This document shows, one piece after another, positions 5,836-13,635 of a stretch of DNA of 15,960 nt. Source of the DNA: MAG-120531 sp038125995 (GTDB lineage Bacteria > Bacteroidota > Bacteroidia > Flavobacteriales > Flavobacteriaceae). Position 1 is the first letter of the stretch; each line of letters opens with the position of its first letter. Where the stretch lies: NCBI GenBank assembly GCA_038125995.1, contig JAYPEX010000020.1, forward strand, positions 1 to 15,960, read 5' to 3'. The position numbers and the translations under genes were made by a program. The notes beneath the pieces were generated by a model. It was not told the DNA's origin, did not search any database, and saw nothing but the letters and a program-made list of their open reading frames with translations.

Positions 5836-8742
5836 TTAAACTAATGCATTTTTTAATATGGTTACAGGATGTAATGCATCTCTTGAAGTTCCATCTTTAA
5901 TTTGGTGCCTACAGGATGTTCCAGTAGCTGCAATAATCACATTAGAATCTGTTTTATCAATGGCAGGGAACAATCGTAGACTTCCTATTTTCATTGAGGT
6001 CTCATAGTGCTCCTTTTCATAACCAAAAGAACCAGCCATACCACAGCATCCTGAATTAATTAAGGTAACTTTATAGTTTTCAGGAAAGTTTAAAACATCA
6101 AAACTACCCTTAGATGTTTCTATGGACTTTTCATGACAGTGAGCGTGTAATTTAATTTCTGCAGCATCACTTATAAATTGGCTCTTAGAAATAGATCCAG
6201 TACTCATTTCATCAGCTAAAAATTTACTGATGGTTGAAGCATTTTTTTCCAAATTATCTCTATCGTCACATGGAGCCAGTAGACGTTTGTATTCGTCTTT
6301 AAAACTTAATACTGCAGAAGGTTCTATACCAATTATAGGAAGATTTTTATCTAAGAAATCCTCAAGATTATCGATATTGATCTCTGCTAGTTTTTGAGCC
6401 TGTTTGAGGAATCCTTTTGATAGAAAGGTTCTTCCACTATCTCCGTAGAACAATTGTATTTGATAGCCTAGGCGCGTCAAGAGCTCTATGGCATCTTTTC
6501 CAATTGCTACATCCATGTAGCGAATAAATTCATCGACAAAAAGCACCACTTCTTTTCCATTTGGATTGTAAAGACTTTTTAGCTTCATTAAATGCTTGTC
6601 AAAATTACAATAGTATACTTTTGGAATGGAACGCTCTTTGGCTATTCCGATACTAGCTTTTACAATTCCTCCAGTTAATTTATTGCTGTTCACTGTATTA
6701 AAAAACCAACTCGCCTTACTCATTATTTTATTTAATGCAGTACTGTAGGCAAAGAATTTTGATCTAGTAGAGAATCCATTTTCCTTTTGGTATTGGTATA
6801 GGAATTCAGCTTTTAAAGCCGTGATATCAACATTTGATGGACATTCACTAGCACAGGCCTTACAACTCACACAGAGATCGAGCACCTCTTTGAGTTCTTT
6901 TGAATCAAATTTATTAACTGATGTTCCATTCGTTAAGAACTCTCTAAATGCATTTGCTCTAGCGCGAGTGGTGTCTTTTTCGTCTTTAGTCGCTTGATAA
7001 GAAGGACACATTCCTCCTGCTGATTTCTCTGTCTTTCTACAATCTCCAGAACCGTTACAAGCCTCAGCAACTCTTAGAATCCCCATCTTATCTGAAAAAT
7101 CCATCAGGGTTTCAATCTTTGGTTCTAATCGATCGACCTCATATCGTAGTGATTCATCCATTGGAAAAGCTTCTACAATTTTCCCAGGATTAAAGATATC
7201 AGTAGGATCAAATATGGATTTGAGTTTGATTAGAAGCTGGTAATTTTCAGCTCCAATTAACATCGGTATAAACTCTGCTCTGACGATACCATCCCCGTGT
7301 TCACCGCTAAATGAACCCTTATAGGTTTTAGTAAGTATAGCTACATCGGTTGTGATGGATCTAAAGAGTTTAACATCATCTCCTTTCTTTAAGTTGAGAA
7401 TCGGTCTCAGGTGTAATTCTCCTGCTCCAGCATGTGCGTAATAAACTGCCTCTTGCTTGTAAGAAGCCATGATTTTGCTAAAATCTGTAATATAATCTTT
7501 GAGATCTTCCAAGGCTACAGCTGTATCTTCAATACAAGCTACTGCTTTGCGATCTCCTATCATATTACCTAACAGACCTAAACCTGCCTTTCTGAGTTCG
7601 TTAGCCTTATTGATGTTCGAGTCTTTTAGCGTTGCAGAAAAATAACTAAGCCCGGTGTTTTCTAACCTTTTTTCAAGGGATTGGATCTTTTTTTGTAGTT
7701 CAGACTCATTGTCAGCTCTTACTTCTAGCATCAGTACCGCAGCAGGATCTCCTTCGATAAAAAAGCGATTGGCTAATTGCTCTCTATTGTTCTTAGTACA
7801 GTCGAGAATGATTTTATCCATCATCTCGCAGGTATACAAACCTTCCTCCATCACTGGAGCTACATCGGCCAAACAATCTTCAAGAGTTTTGTAGTGAGGA
7901 ATTAACATTGCTGCATAAGAAGGAGGTAAATCGTCTAATTGAAGTGTGATTTCAGTTGAAAAGGCAAGAGTTCCTTCGCTTCCAGAGAGTAAATGTCCCA
8001 TATTAAACTGCTCTTTTCCTCCAAAAACATCGCTTTTTAAAAGCTCATCAACTGCATAACCCACATTTCTTCTGTGAATGCTTTCCTTTGGAAACTCAGC
8101 TTTGATGTTATCTTGTACTTTCTTGTCTTTAAGTAAGTTATAGATGCTTTTGTAAATTAAGCCTTCAAATGTGTTTTCCTCCTTTTTAGCATCGAATTCC
8201 TCCTTGCTAATCGATGAAAACTCAACTTCAGAGCCATCAAATAATACGGTTTTAAGACTTACGAGTTTTTCACGAGTCACTCCGTATTTAATGGAAGTAG
8301 TGCCCGATGAGTTATTACCTACCATACCACCGATCATACATCTGTTAGAAGTAGAAGTATTCGGACCAAAAAACAATCCATGAGGTTTCAGGTATTGATT
8401 GAGTTCATCTCTAATCACTCCAGGTTGAACTCTCACTTGTTTCTTTTCAACATCTAGTTCGAGAATCTCTGTAAAGTGTTTCGAAACATCGACTACAATT
8501 CCAGTACCAACACATTGACCTGCAAGTGAAGTTCCTGCAGTTCTGGGTATTAAACCGATTTGATGCTTTCTAGCAAAATCGATTATGGTCTTTATATCCT
8601 CTACGTTTTTAGGATAGGCAACTGCTGTTGGTATTTTTCTATATACAGAAGCATCGGTAGCATAAATTGCTTTACTGAGTGCATCCCAATTTAGTGTTCC
8701 TTGGATACTTTTTTGAAGCTGTTCTAGATGATCTTGACTCAA
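5836..8742 (-). CDS. FAD-linked and Fe-S-binding oxidoreductase (YdiJ/D-2-hydroxyacid dehydrogenase-like)
   Basis: A 968-residue fusion of the D-lactate/glycolate dehydrogenase type; D-2-hydroxyacid oxidation with electron delivery to the respiratory chain is inferred. The order is an FAD-binding PCMH domain (RTAGTSLAGQ 67-76, GGMVGNNSSG 138-147), an FAD-oxidase C-terminal domain (HAGAGELHLRP, GEHGDGIVR), and a ferredoxin-like region. The latter has Cys562, Cys568 and Cys579, then a classic CxxCxxCxxxC at 624, 627, 630 and 634. A CCG-type cysteine-rich module follows. Its second motif is intact (SGCCG, Cys899-Cys900), while the first reads GDSGR (Asp768-Ser769), so those cysteines are missing. 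The start is TTG at 8740-8742: a TGA lies six codons upstream, there is no ATG between, and the next methionine is inside the FAD domain. The exact substrate cannot be read from sequence. Confidence 0.9.
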   Translation of the reverse strand: MSQDHLEQLQKSIQGTLNWDALSKAIYATDASVYRKIPTAVAYPKNVEDIKTIIDFARKHQIGLIPRTAGTSLAGQCVGTGIVVDVSKHFTEILELDVEKKQVRVQPGVIRDELNQYLKPHGLFFGPNTSTSNRCMIGGMVGNNSSGTTSIKYGVTREKLVSLKTVLFDGSEVEFSSISKEEFDAKKEENTFEGLIYKSIYNLLKDKKVQDNIKAEFPKESIHRRNVGYAVDELLKSDVFGGKEQFNMGHLLSGSEGTLAFSTEITLQLDDLPPSYAAMLIPHYKTLEDCLADVAPVMEEGLYTCEMMDKIILDCTKNNREQLANRFFIEGDPAAVLMLEVRADNESELQKKIQSLEKRLENTGLSYFSATLKDSNINKANELRKAGLGLLGNMIGDRKAVACIEDTAVALEDLKDYITDFSKIMASYKQEAVYYAHAGAGELHLRPILNLKKGDDVKLFRSITTDVAILTKTYKGSFSGEHGDGIVRAEFIPMLIGAENYQLLIKLKSIFDPTDIFNPGKIVEAFPMDESLRYEVDRLEPKIETLMDFSDKMGILRVAEACNGSGDCRKTEKSAGGMCPSYQATKDEKDTTRARANAFREFLTNGTSVNKFDSKELKEVLDLCVSCKACASECPSNVDITALKAEFLYQYQKENGFSTRSKFFAYSTALNKIMSKASWFFNTVNSNKLTGGIVKASIGIAKERSIPKVYYCNFDKHLMKLKSLYNPNGKEVVLFVDEFIRYMDVAIGKDAIELLTRLGYQIQLFYGDSGRTFLSKGFLKQAQKLAEINIDNLEDFLDKNLPIIGIEPSAVLSFKDEYKRLLAPCDDRDNLEKNASTISKFLADEMSTGSISKSQFISDAAEIKLHAHCHEKSIETSKGSFDVLNFPENYKVTLINSGCCGMAGSFGYEKEHYETSMKIGSLRLFPAIDKTDSNVIIAATGTSCRHQIKDGTSRDALHPVTILKNALV

Positions 8743-8749
8743 GCCTAAA

Positions 8750-8766
8750 TTTTTTTTTCAAAAATA
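8750..8766 (-). promoter_or_regulatory. -7 box with adjoining A9 initiation tract, FAD/Fe-S gene
   Basis: Read on the minus strand, TATTTTTG (8766 to 8759) matches TAnnTTTG and is followed immediately by nine A bases (8758 to 8750), then TTTAGGC and the TTG start. Transcription should begin about 5-7 bases after the -7 box, inside the A tract, leaving a leader of only around ten bases. I found no convincing -33 element. Confidence 0.4.
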
Positions 8767-8823
8767 AATGATTATTAAAGGAATCCCATTAAAATTAAAT
8801 GAAAAGAGTTAAAAATTATCAGC

Positions 8824-8844
8824 TTAACATTAAAGCCTTGTTAA
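8824..8844. promoter_or_regulatory. Inverted repeat in divergent gap (possible operator)
   Basis: TTAACA and TGTTAA form a perfect 6-base inverted repeat around a 9-base spacer in the 166-base gap between two divergent genes. The arms are A/T-rich, so chance is a real alternative in this base composition. It lies upstream of the -7 box of the thioredoxin gene. The rest of the gap shows only A/T-rich sequence and the two promoter boxes. Confidence 0.2.
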
Positions 8845-8881
8845 ATATGAGTTATTCTTTTTCTATTCTGTATTTAAATAA

Positions 8882-8889
8882 TACTTTTG
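8882..8889 (+). promoter_or_regulatory. -7 promoter box of the TlpA-like gene
   Basis: TACTTTTG matches the TAnnTTTG consensus and ends 19 bases before the ATG at 8909. The -33 position is only a T-rich stretch (around 8856-8862), so the match is one-sided. Confidence 0.45.
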
Positions 8890-8908
8890 AAAGACTAAAA
8901 TTCATCAA

Positions 8909-10027
8909 ATGATTAAAAAACTTTCAAAGCTTGTCCTTGTTGTCAGTGCGATAATAGCCAATTCGTGTAACACAACTCCTCAATATATCTTAGAAGGAGA
9001 ATTAGTAGGATTAGAAGACAATGATATCATTTACATCATCGATGTAAAACCCAATAGAACTCAAGCGACTCTGGATTCAGTGACTCCAATTAATGGCGCC
9101 TTTAGTATTAGTGGGGAAATTCCACCGCTTCGTATGTACTATGTGAATGTCAATCACTCAAATGTCAATATTCCAGTGTTTTTGGAGGACGGTAAGATTA
9201 CGGTAAAAGGAGATATAAAAGACCCCAAGACCTATAAGGTTGGAGGAACTTCACAAAACGAATACTATCAAGACTACATCGACAATACGATGACCTTTAG
9301 GAATCAAATTCAATCGATTGCTAATGATTTAAGAAGTGCTCAATCTCAAAGAAAAGAAGCTCAAGTAGCTTCCTTACGTCAGGAATACAACGATTTAGTC
9401 GATGAGATTAAAGTGTATGAAAAAAGCTATATCTCTGATTACACAGATTCATTCCTATCGTATTTATTGCTCAATAGAATGTACCAGATGAGCGAGTTAG
9501 AGATTGAAGATGTAGAGATGCATTTTAACGCCTTTAGCGATAAGATCAAACAAACTGAAGAGGCACAGAAATTAGCTGAGATGATCGAAAAATCAAAGTC
9601 GATTGCCATCGGTGCTACAGTTGAAGATTTTGAAGCGCCTACTCCAGATGGAGGAACTCTAAAACTTAGTGAAAGTTTGGGTTCAAAAGCAACGCTTATC
9701 GATTTTTGGGCTGCTTGGTGTAAGCCTTGTAGAGCTGCAAATCCTCACTTAAAAGATCTTTACGCAAAGTATAAAGATCAAGGATTAGAAGTCATTGGAG
9801 TTTCCTTGGATAAGTCTAAAGAAGAGTGGTTAGAAGCGATTGAAGAAGACGATTTACCATGGCTTCAAGTGTCTCATCTTCAGTACTTCGATGGACCTAT
9901 TGCGACACGTTTTAATATTAGGTCCATTCCATCTGCGATCATCGTAGACAGTGAAGGAAAAATATTAGAACGTTACATCTATGGATCTAAAGTAGATGAA
10001 GCTTTAATAAAAATCTTCGGAAACTAA
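8909..10027 (+). CDS. TlpA-like thioredoxin lipoprotein with DUF4369 domain
   Basis: A 372-residue envelope redox protein. Residues 1-20 form a lipoprotein signal: lysines at 3-4, a hydrophobic core, and a loose lipobox ending in Cys20. No acidic run follows the cysteine, so periplasmic membrane anchoring is more likely than surface export. A DUF4369 beta domain spans about 26-115, then a charged helical linker to about 230. A TlpA/AhpC-TSA thioredoxin domain completes the protein, with WAAWCKPC (active cysteines 271 and 274) and a cis-proline loop in IRSIPSA. This architecture is common in Bacteroidota, where such proteins are thought to reduce periplasmic disulfides, for example in cytochrome c maturation; the partner here is unknown. 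The gene stands alone, and its stop codon overlaps that of the convergent rhomboid gene by four bases. Confidence 0.9.
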   Translation: MIKKLSKLVLVVSAIIANSCNTTPQYILEGELVGLEDNDIIYIIDVKPNRTQATLDSVTPINGAFSISGEIPPLRMYYVNVNHSNVNIPVFLEDGKITVKGDIKDPKTYKVGGTSQNEYYQDYIDNTMTFRNQIQSIANDLRSAQSQRKEAQVASLRQEYNDLVDEIKVYEKSYISDYTDSFLSYLLLNRMYQMSELEIEDVEMHFNAFSDKIKQTEEAQKLAEMIEKSKSIAIGATVEDFEAPTPDGGTLKLSESLGSKATLIDFWAAWCKPCRAANPHLKDLYAKYKDQGLEVIGVSLDKSKEEWLEAIEEDDLPWLQVSHLQYFDGPIATRFNIRSIPSAIIVDSEGKILERYIYGSKVDEALIKIFGN

Positions 10028-10671
10028 ATCCTTTTACGTTCCATTAGCACAAACAATATCAAGGGTATTAAGAGTGCTATAACCGCAATAGGATCCTTAA
10101 AAACACTGATTGGAACTAGTATTATAGCGATTGCTAAACCTGCTATGGCCCCTGCAAAATGAGCTGTATGACCAATATTGTCATTAGCTCGTTTGATTCC
10201 GTATAAGGTGTAGAGCATATACCCTAATCCTACTAAATAAGAAGGAAGTGGAATGGGAATAAACATGATTCCAAGCCTCATTTCAGGATAGAGTACAATT
10301 GCAGCATAAAGGGTTCCTGTAATCGCTCCACTAGCTCCTACTGCACTGTAAAAAGAATTTTTTCTGTAGTAGGTAAAACTAAAGAGATTTCCAGCCAATA
10401 GACTAATAAAGTAAACTGCTAAAAAACCTAATACTCCTAGACGATAGATGACAATATCTCCAAAAAAGTAAAAGGTAAACATATTAAAGAGTAGATGGGA
10501 ATAATCAACATGAAGAAAACCAGCTGTAAAAATACGTTCCCACTGCCCTTTCTCAACAGCAGCTACATTGAATTTATAACGCAAAAAAAAACGACCATCC
10601 TTAAATCCTTTGTAGCTCATAAGGACATTGGATATGATTATTAACAGACTTAATGGATGTATTGAATTCAT
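10024..10671 (-). CDS. Rhomboid-family intramembrane serine protease
   Basis: A 215-residue protein with about six hydrophobic membrane segments, the bacterial rhomboid core. The catalytic serine is Ser114 in GASG (112-115). The catalytic histidine is most likely His171 in HTAHFAG, corresponding to the AH..G histidine of E. coli GlpG. HLLFN (59-63) supplies the conserved His and Asn of the second helix. The Ser and His are both present, so an active protease that cleaves membrane-spanning substrates is expected; substrates are not predictable. The C-terminus ends shortly after one last hydrophobic helix with a short basic tail (ERKRI). The start is ATG at 10669-10671, 57 bases from the divergent acyltransferase gene with which it shares a compact promoter region. 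Confidence 0.92.
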   Translation of the reverse strand: MNSIHPLSLLIIISNVLMSYKGFKDGRFFLRYKFNVAAVEKGQWERIFTAGFLHVDYSHLLFNMFTFYFFGDIVIYRLGVLGFLAVYFISLLAGNLFSFTYYRKNSFYSAVGASGAITGTLYAAIVLYPEMRLGIMFIPIPLPSYLVGLGYMLYTLYGIKRANDNIGHTAHFAGAIAGLAIAIILVPISVFKDPIAVIALLIPLILFVLMERKRI

Positions 10672-10682
10672 AGCTTAAAACT

Positions 10683-10690
10683 CAAATATA
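10683..10690 (-). promoter_or_regulatory. -7 promoter box of the rhomboid gene
   Basis: CAAATATA on the plus strand is TATATTTG on the minus strand, an exact TAnnTTTG match 11 bases before the rhomboid ATG. It is the left arm of an 18-base near-palindrome whose right arm is the -7 box of the divergent gene. No clear -33 element is visible, and the implied leader is very short. Confidence 0.45.
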
Positions 10691-10692
10691 CT

Positions 10693-10700
10693 TATATTTG
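10693..10700 (+). promoter_or_regulatory. -7 promoter box of the acyltransferase gene
   Basis: TATATTTG matches TAnnTTTG exactly and ends 28 bases before the ATG at 10729. Only two bases separate it from the oppositely oriented box at 10683-10690, so two polymerases could not occupy both at once. The -33 region falls around the rhomboid start codon and has no clear TTTG. Confidence 0.5.
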
Positions 10701-10728
10701 CTATATAATTTTATACCTTTATTCACCT

Positions 10729-11592
10729 ATGTATCAGCTCCTCTATTTTTTAATAAAACTCGTTGTTCATCTTCCAAAGTGGCTCAAGTATTTATTAGAG
10801 TTAAAGCTTTTCATAGTTGTATATTACCTACTTGGATATCGCAAACAGCTCGTACTTGACAATCTTCAAATAGCTTTTCCCAATCGATCGACGCGATCCC
10901 TTAAAAAACTTCGAAAACAATTCTATAAACACCTGATTGATGTGTTTGTGGAAACCATTCAGCCCTTGGCTTGGAGCAAGCAACAAATGCAAGACCACTA
11001 TAAATTACTCAATGTCGAACTTGTTGAAAAGGCTGCAGAAAAAGGATCAGTATTACTTATAGGTGGACACTATGCTAACTGGGATTGGGTTTGTTCAATT
11101 GCGAGTTGGGTATACATACCCTCCTATGTCGTCTATCAACCTATCAGCAGTGGTTATTTTGACAAACTCGTACTTCAAATTAGATCTAGATTTGGATCGA
11201 TCATGGTTCCCAATGGAAAAGTAGCTAAAACAGTCCTTCAAAACCAGCGAAAAGGCCTTAAAGCAATCTATACGATGGTATCTGATCAATCACCTATGTT
11301 GTCAATGGCAAAGTTATGGCTTCCTTTTATGGGTTTTGAAGTTCCAGTTCATACTGGAGCAGCTTCATTAGCAGTTAAATCAAAGATGTGTGTGTTCTAT
11401 ATCAAAACTCATAGAGTTTCTAAAAACTACTATGAAGTTGAGTTTGTAGAGCTTATAATGGATGCTTCTAAAACAGATGAAATAGAACTTACTAAAGCCT
11501 ATTTTAAGGCCTTAGAAGCGCAAATTAACCAGGAACCTGCCTATTACTTTTGGACGCATAATCGCTGGAAGCATGCAGGAAAAAAACCTTAA
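10729..11592 (+). CDS. LpxL/HtrB-like lysophospholipid or lipid A acyltransferase
   Basis: A 287-residue membrane-associated acyltransferase of the lipid A biosynthesis (LpxL/HtrB/MsbB) family, which moves an acyl chain from acyl-ACP to a lipid A precursor on the inner leaflet. A hydrophobic N-terminal segment lies around residues 23-36. The catalytic HX4D motif is intact as HYANWD (His114, Asp119), in the usual GGHYANWDW context. The second family block is present around SDQSP (185-189), and the C-terminal PAYYFWTHNRWK (270-281) matches the W.HxRWK end of the family. Bacteroidota often carry such genes alone, away from the other lpx genes, as here. Acylation of another lipid, such as an ornithine or flavolipid, cannot be excluded. 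The stop codon is shared with that of the convergent glmM in a TTAA. Confidence 0.88.
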   Translation: MYQLLYFLIKLVVHLPKWLKYLLELKLFIVVYYLLGYRKQLVLDNLQIAFPNRSTRSLKKLRKQFYKHLIDVFVETIQPLAWSKQQMQDHYKLLNVELVEKAAEKGSVLLIGGHYANWDWVCSIASWVYIPSYVVYQPISSGYFDKLVLQIRSRFGSIMVPNGKVAKTVLQNQRKGLKAIYTMVSDQSPMLSMAKLWLPFMGFEVPVHTGAASLAVKSKMCVFYIKTHRVSKNYYEVEFVELIMDASKTDEIELTKAYFKALEAQINQEPAYYFWTHNRWKHAGKKP

Positions 11593-12971
11593 ACCAGACT
11601 CTTAATCTCATCCATCATTCCATTGGCAACAGTTTCAGCTTCAGCAATTGACTTCGCTTCAGTATAAACTCGAATAATGGGTTCTGTATTGGATTTTCTG
11701 AGGTGTACCCAGTGATTTTCAAAGTCGATCTTCACTCCGTCTTGTGTATTGATACGCTCGTATTGATAACGTTTTTCAACAGCTGCAAGAAGACTGTCAA
11801 CATCAATACTTGCATCGAGTTCAATCTTGTCCTTTCTCATGAAATAGGTTGGATAGGAAGCTCGGAGTTCTGAAACCTTGATATTTTTTTCACTAAGTAA
11901 CATTAAAAAGAGCGCTGTTCCAACAAGAGCATCTCTACCGTAGTGACTTTCTGGGTAGATAATTCCACCGTTACCTTCACCTCCAATAATGGCATTGGTG
12001 TCTTTCATACACTGTACTACATTGACCTCACCAACCGATGCAGCTGTATAGCTTCCATTGTGTAAATTAGTGATATCACTAAGCGCTCTCGAAGAAGAAA
12101 GATTGGAAACAGTGCTGCCAGGAGTTTTACTCAATACGTAATCAGCACAAGCTACCAAGGTGTATTCCTCTCCAAACATCGAACCGTCTTCTGATATAAA
12201 TGCCAAACGATCCACATCTGGATCTACAACGATACCAAAATCGGCTTTATGAGTTACAACAGCCTCCATAACTACTCCTAAATGCTTTTCTAAGGGTTCG
12301 GGATTGTGTGGAAAATGTCCTGTAGGATCACAATACAATTTCACCACTTCAACTCCTAATTGTTCTAACAGAGCAGGTATAAAAACACCTCCTGTTGAAT
12401 TGACTCCATCAACGACAACTTTGAATCCCTTTTTAGCGATTTGATCTTTCTCAACTAATGTTAAGTTTAATACTGCATCGATATGCTTTTGAAGATAGCT
12501 GTCGTCTTTAGTTACATTTCCTAAATCATCTACTTCAGCATAATTGAAATCCTCTTTTGCAGTGCTTTCTAAGATCATTTCACCTGCCTGCGCATCGATA
12601 AACTCACCTTTGCTATTGAGCAACTTTAGGGCATTCCATTGCTTTGGATTGTGACTAGCGGTAAGAATGATTCCTCCGTCAGCTCCTTCCATAGGAACAG
12701 CAAGTTCCACTGTTGGAGTGGTTGAAAGTCCTAAGTTAATGACATCAATTCCAAGAGCTATTAACGAATTAACAACAATCGCTTCCACCATCGCTCCTGA
12801 CAAACGAGCATCTCTTCCTATGACTATTTTCACTCGATCATTGGTTGAATGTTGTTTGATCCATGAACCATAGGCAGATGCAAATTTCACTAAATCTAGG
12901 GGCGTAAGGTTGTGATCCACTTCTCCTCCAATGGTTCCGCGAATTCCTGAAATTGATTTAATAAGTGTCAT
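11589..12971 (-). CDS. glmM: Phosphoglucosamine mutase
   Basis: This enzyme converts glucosamine-6-phosphate to glucosamine-1-phosphate, feeding UDP-GlcNAc for peptidoglycan and lipid A. The 460-residue protein shows every landmark of the alpha-D-phosphohexomutase family. These are the phosphoserine loop TASHNP (Ser106), the metal loop DPDVDR (250-255, three aspartates region with Arg255), the sugar-binding loop GEGNGG (331-336), and the C-terminal phosphate loop RKSNTEP (425-431, in place of the commoner RPSGTEP). The length and loop forms fit the Bacteroidota/archaeal-type GlmM clade rather than the shorter E. coli type. A phosphomannomutase role is a less likely alternative. The start is ATG at 12969-12971, 16 bases after a perfect -7 box. 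Its product pathway meets that of the neighbouring lipid A-type acyltransferase, though the two genes are convergent, not co-transcribed. Confidence 0.92.
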   Translation of the reverse strand: MTLIKSISGIRGTIGGEVDHNLTPLDLVKFASAYGSWIKQHSTNDRVKIVIGRDARLSGAMVEAIVVNSLIALGIDVINLGLSTTPTVELAVPMEGADGGIILTASHNPKQWNALKLLNSKGEFIDAQAGEMILESTAKEDFNYAEVDDLGNVTKDDSYLQKHIDAVLNLTLVEKDQIAKKGFKVVVDGVNSTGGVFIPALLEQLGVEVVKLYCDPTGHFPHNPEPLEKHLGVVMEAVVTHKADFGIVVDPDVDRLAFISEDGSMFGEEYTLVACADYVLSKTPGSTVSNLSSSRALSDITNLHNGSYTAASVGEVNVVQCMKDTNAIIGGEGNGGIIYPESHYGRDALVGTALFLMLLSEKNIKVSELRASYPTYFMRKDKIELDASIDVDSLLAAVEKRYQYERINTQDGVKIDFENHWVHLRKSNTEPIIRVYTEAKSIAEAETVANGMMDEIKSLV

Positions 12972-12987
12972 AGCGTTAATTTTTCAA

Positions 12988-12995
12988 CAAATATA
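12988..12995 (-). promoter_or_regulatory. -7 promoter box of glmM
   Basis: CAAATATA on the plus strand reads TATATTTG on the minus strand, an exact TAnnTTTG match and the same 8-mer as in the 10683-10700 divergent promoter. It ends 16 bases before the glmM ATG. The -33 site about 19 bases upstream is only CTTC, a weak match. Confidence 0.5.
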
Positions 12996-13003
12996 AGTAA
13001 ACC

Positions 13004-13035
13004 TTGTGCTTTCTGAAGGCTAATTGCTATTTTAG
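13004..13035 (+). promoter_or_regulatory. Weak promoter candidate for the acpH-ggt pair
   Basis: TTG at 13004-13006 and TATTTTAG at 13028-13035 are spaced by 21 bases, resembling a -33/-7 pair with one mismatch in the -7 TTTG. The start codon at 13051 follows 15 bases later. The 79-base gap is shared with the divergent glmM promoter and no better candidate is visible. Confidence 0.25.
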
Positions 13036-13050
13036 AAGCAAATAAATACT

Positions 13051-13635
13051 GTGAATATATTAGCGCATTCTTATTTGTCCTTCGGAAATTCAGATCTGAT
13101 CATTGGGAACTTTATAGCGGATCAAGTCAAGGGTTCCAATCTTTCCAAGTTTCCTGTGGGGATTCAAAAAGGAATTCGCCTCCACAGAGCTATTGATGAT
13201 TTTACAGATTCACATCCCCTTTACAAACAGTCTTGTAGAAGAATTTTTTCTAATCAAGGCCATTACGCTAGAGTGGTTATCGATATCATATACGATCATT
13301 TTTTGGCGAAAAATTGGAAACAGTATTCCAATAGTGAATTAGAGACTTATTCTCAGTGTTTTTACGACATATTGGAATCCAAAAAAAAACTACTGCCTAA
13401 GACTTCTCGATACGCATTACACCATATGGTAAAATCGAATTGGCTCGTCATGTATCAATCCCTATCAGGTATTGATCGTATCTTTAAAGGAATGCATTCA
13501 CGTGCTAACTATGGTTCTTCAATGGATACTGCCGCTGAATTAATTGACTTATACACCGATGAATTTCAAAATGAATTCATTCAATTTTTTAAAGAAATTA
13601 CTATCTTTTCAACATCAAAAATCAACGAATTATGA
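13051..13635 (+). CDS. acpH: Acyl carrier protein phosphodiesterase (AcpH-like)
   Basis: A 194-residue member of the ACP phosphodiesterase family (PF04336, formerly DUF479), close to the 193 residues of E. coli AcpH. The E. coli enzyme removes 4'-phosphopantetheine from holo-ACP. Conserved blocks are visible: MNILAHSYLS at the N-terminus (His6), GNFIADQVKG (19-28), GIRLHRAIDDFTDSHP (41-56) and GHYARVVIDIIYDHFLAKNW (70-89). Their His and Asp residues likely bind the catalytic metal. The start is GTG at 13051: a TAG lies six codons upstream with no ATG between, and the N-terminal family motif begins here. It overlaps the next gene by ATGA. The assignment is firm at family level; activity on holo-ACP is by homology. 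Confidence 0.88.
   Translation: MNILAHSYLSFGNSDLIIGNFIADQVKGSNLSKFPVGIQKGIRLHRAIDDFTDSHPLYKQSCRRIFSNQGHYARVVIDIIYDHFLAKNWKQYSNSELETYSQCFYDILESKKKLLPKTSRYALHHMVKSNWLVMYQSLSGIDRIFKGMHSRANYGSSMDTAAELIDLYTDEFQNEFIQFFKEITIFSTSKINEL

Noticed and set aside
8743..8908. Small RNA or small protein gene in the largest gap
   Set aside because: The 166 bases are A/T-rich with two promoter boxes and one weak inverted repeat. I see no convincing reading frame and no stable fold.
13024..13041. Inverted repeat TTGCT/AGCAA before the GTG start
   Set aside because: A 5-base stem in A/T-rich sequence is expected by chance, and it overlaps the weak promoter candidate.
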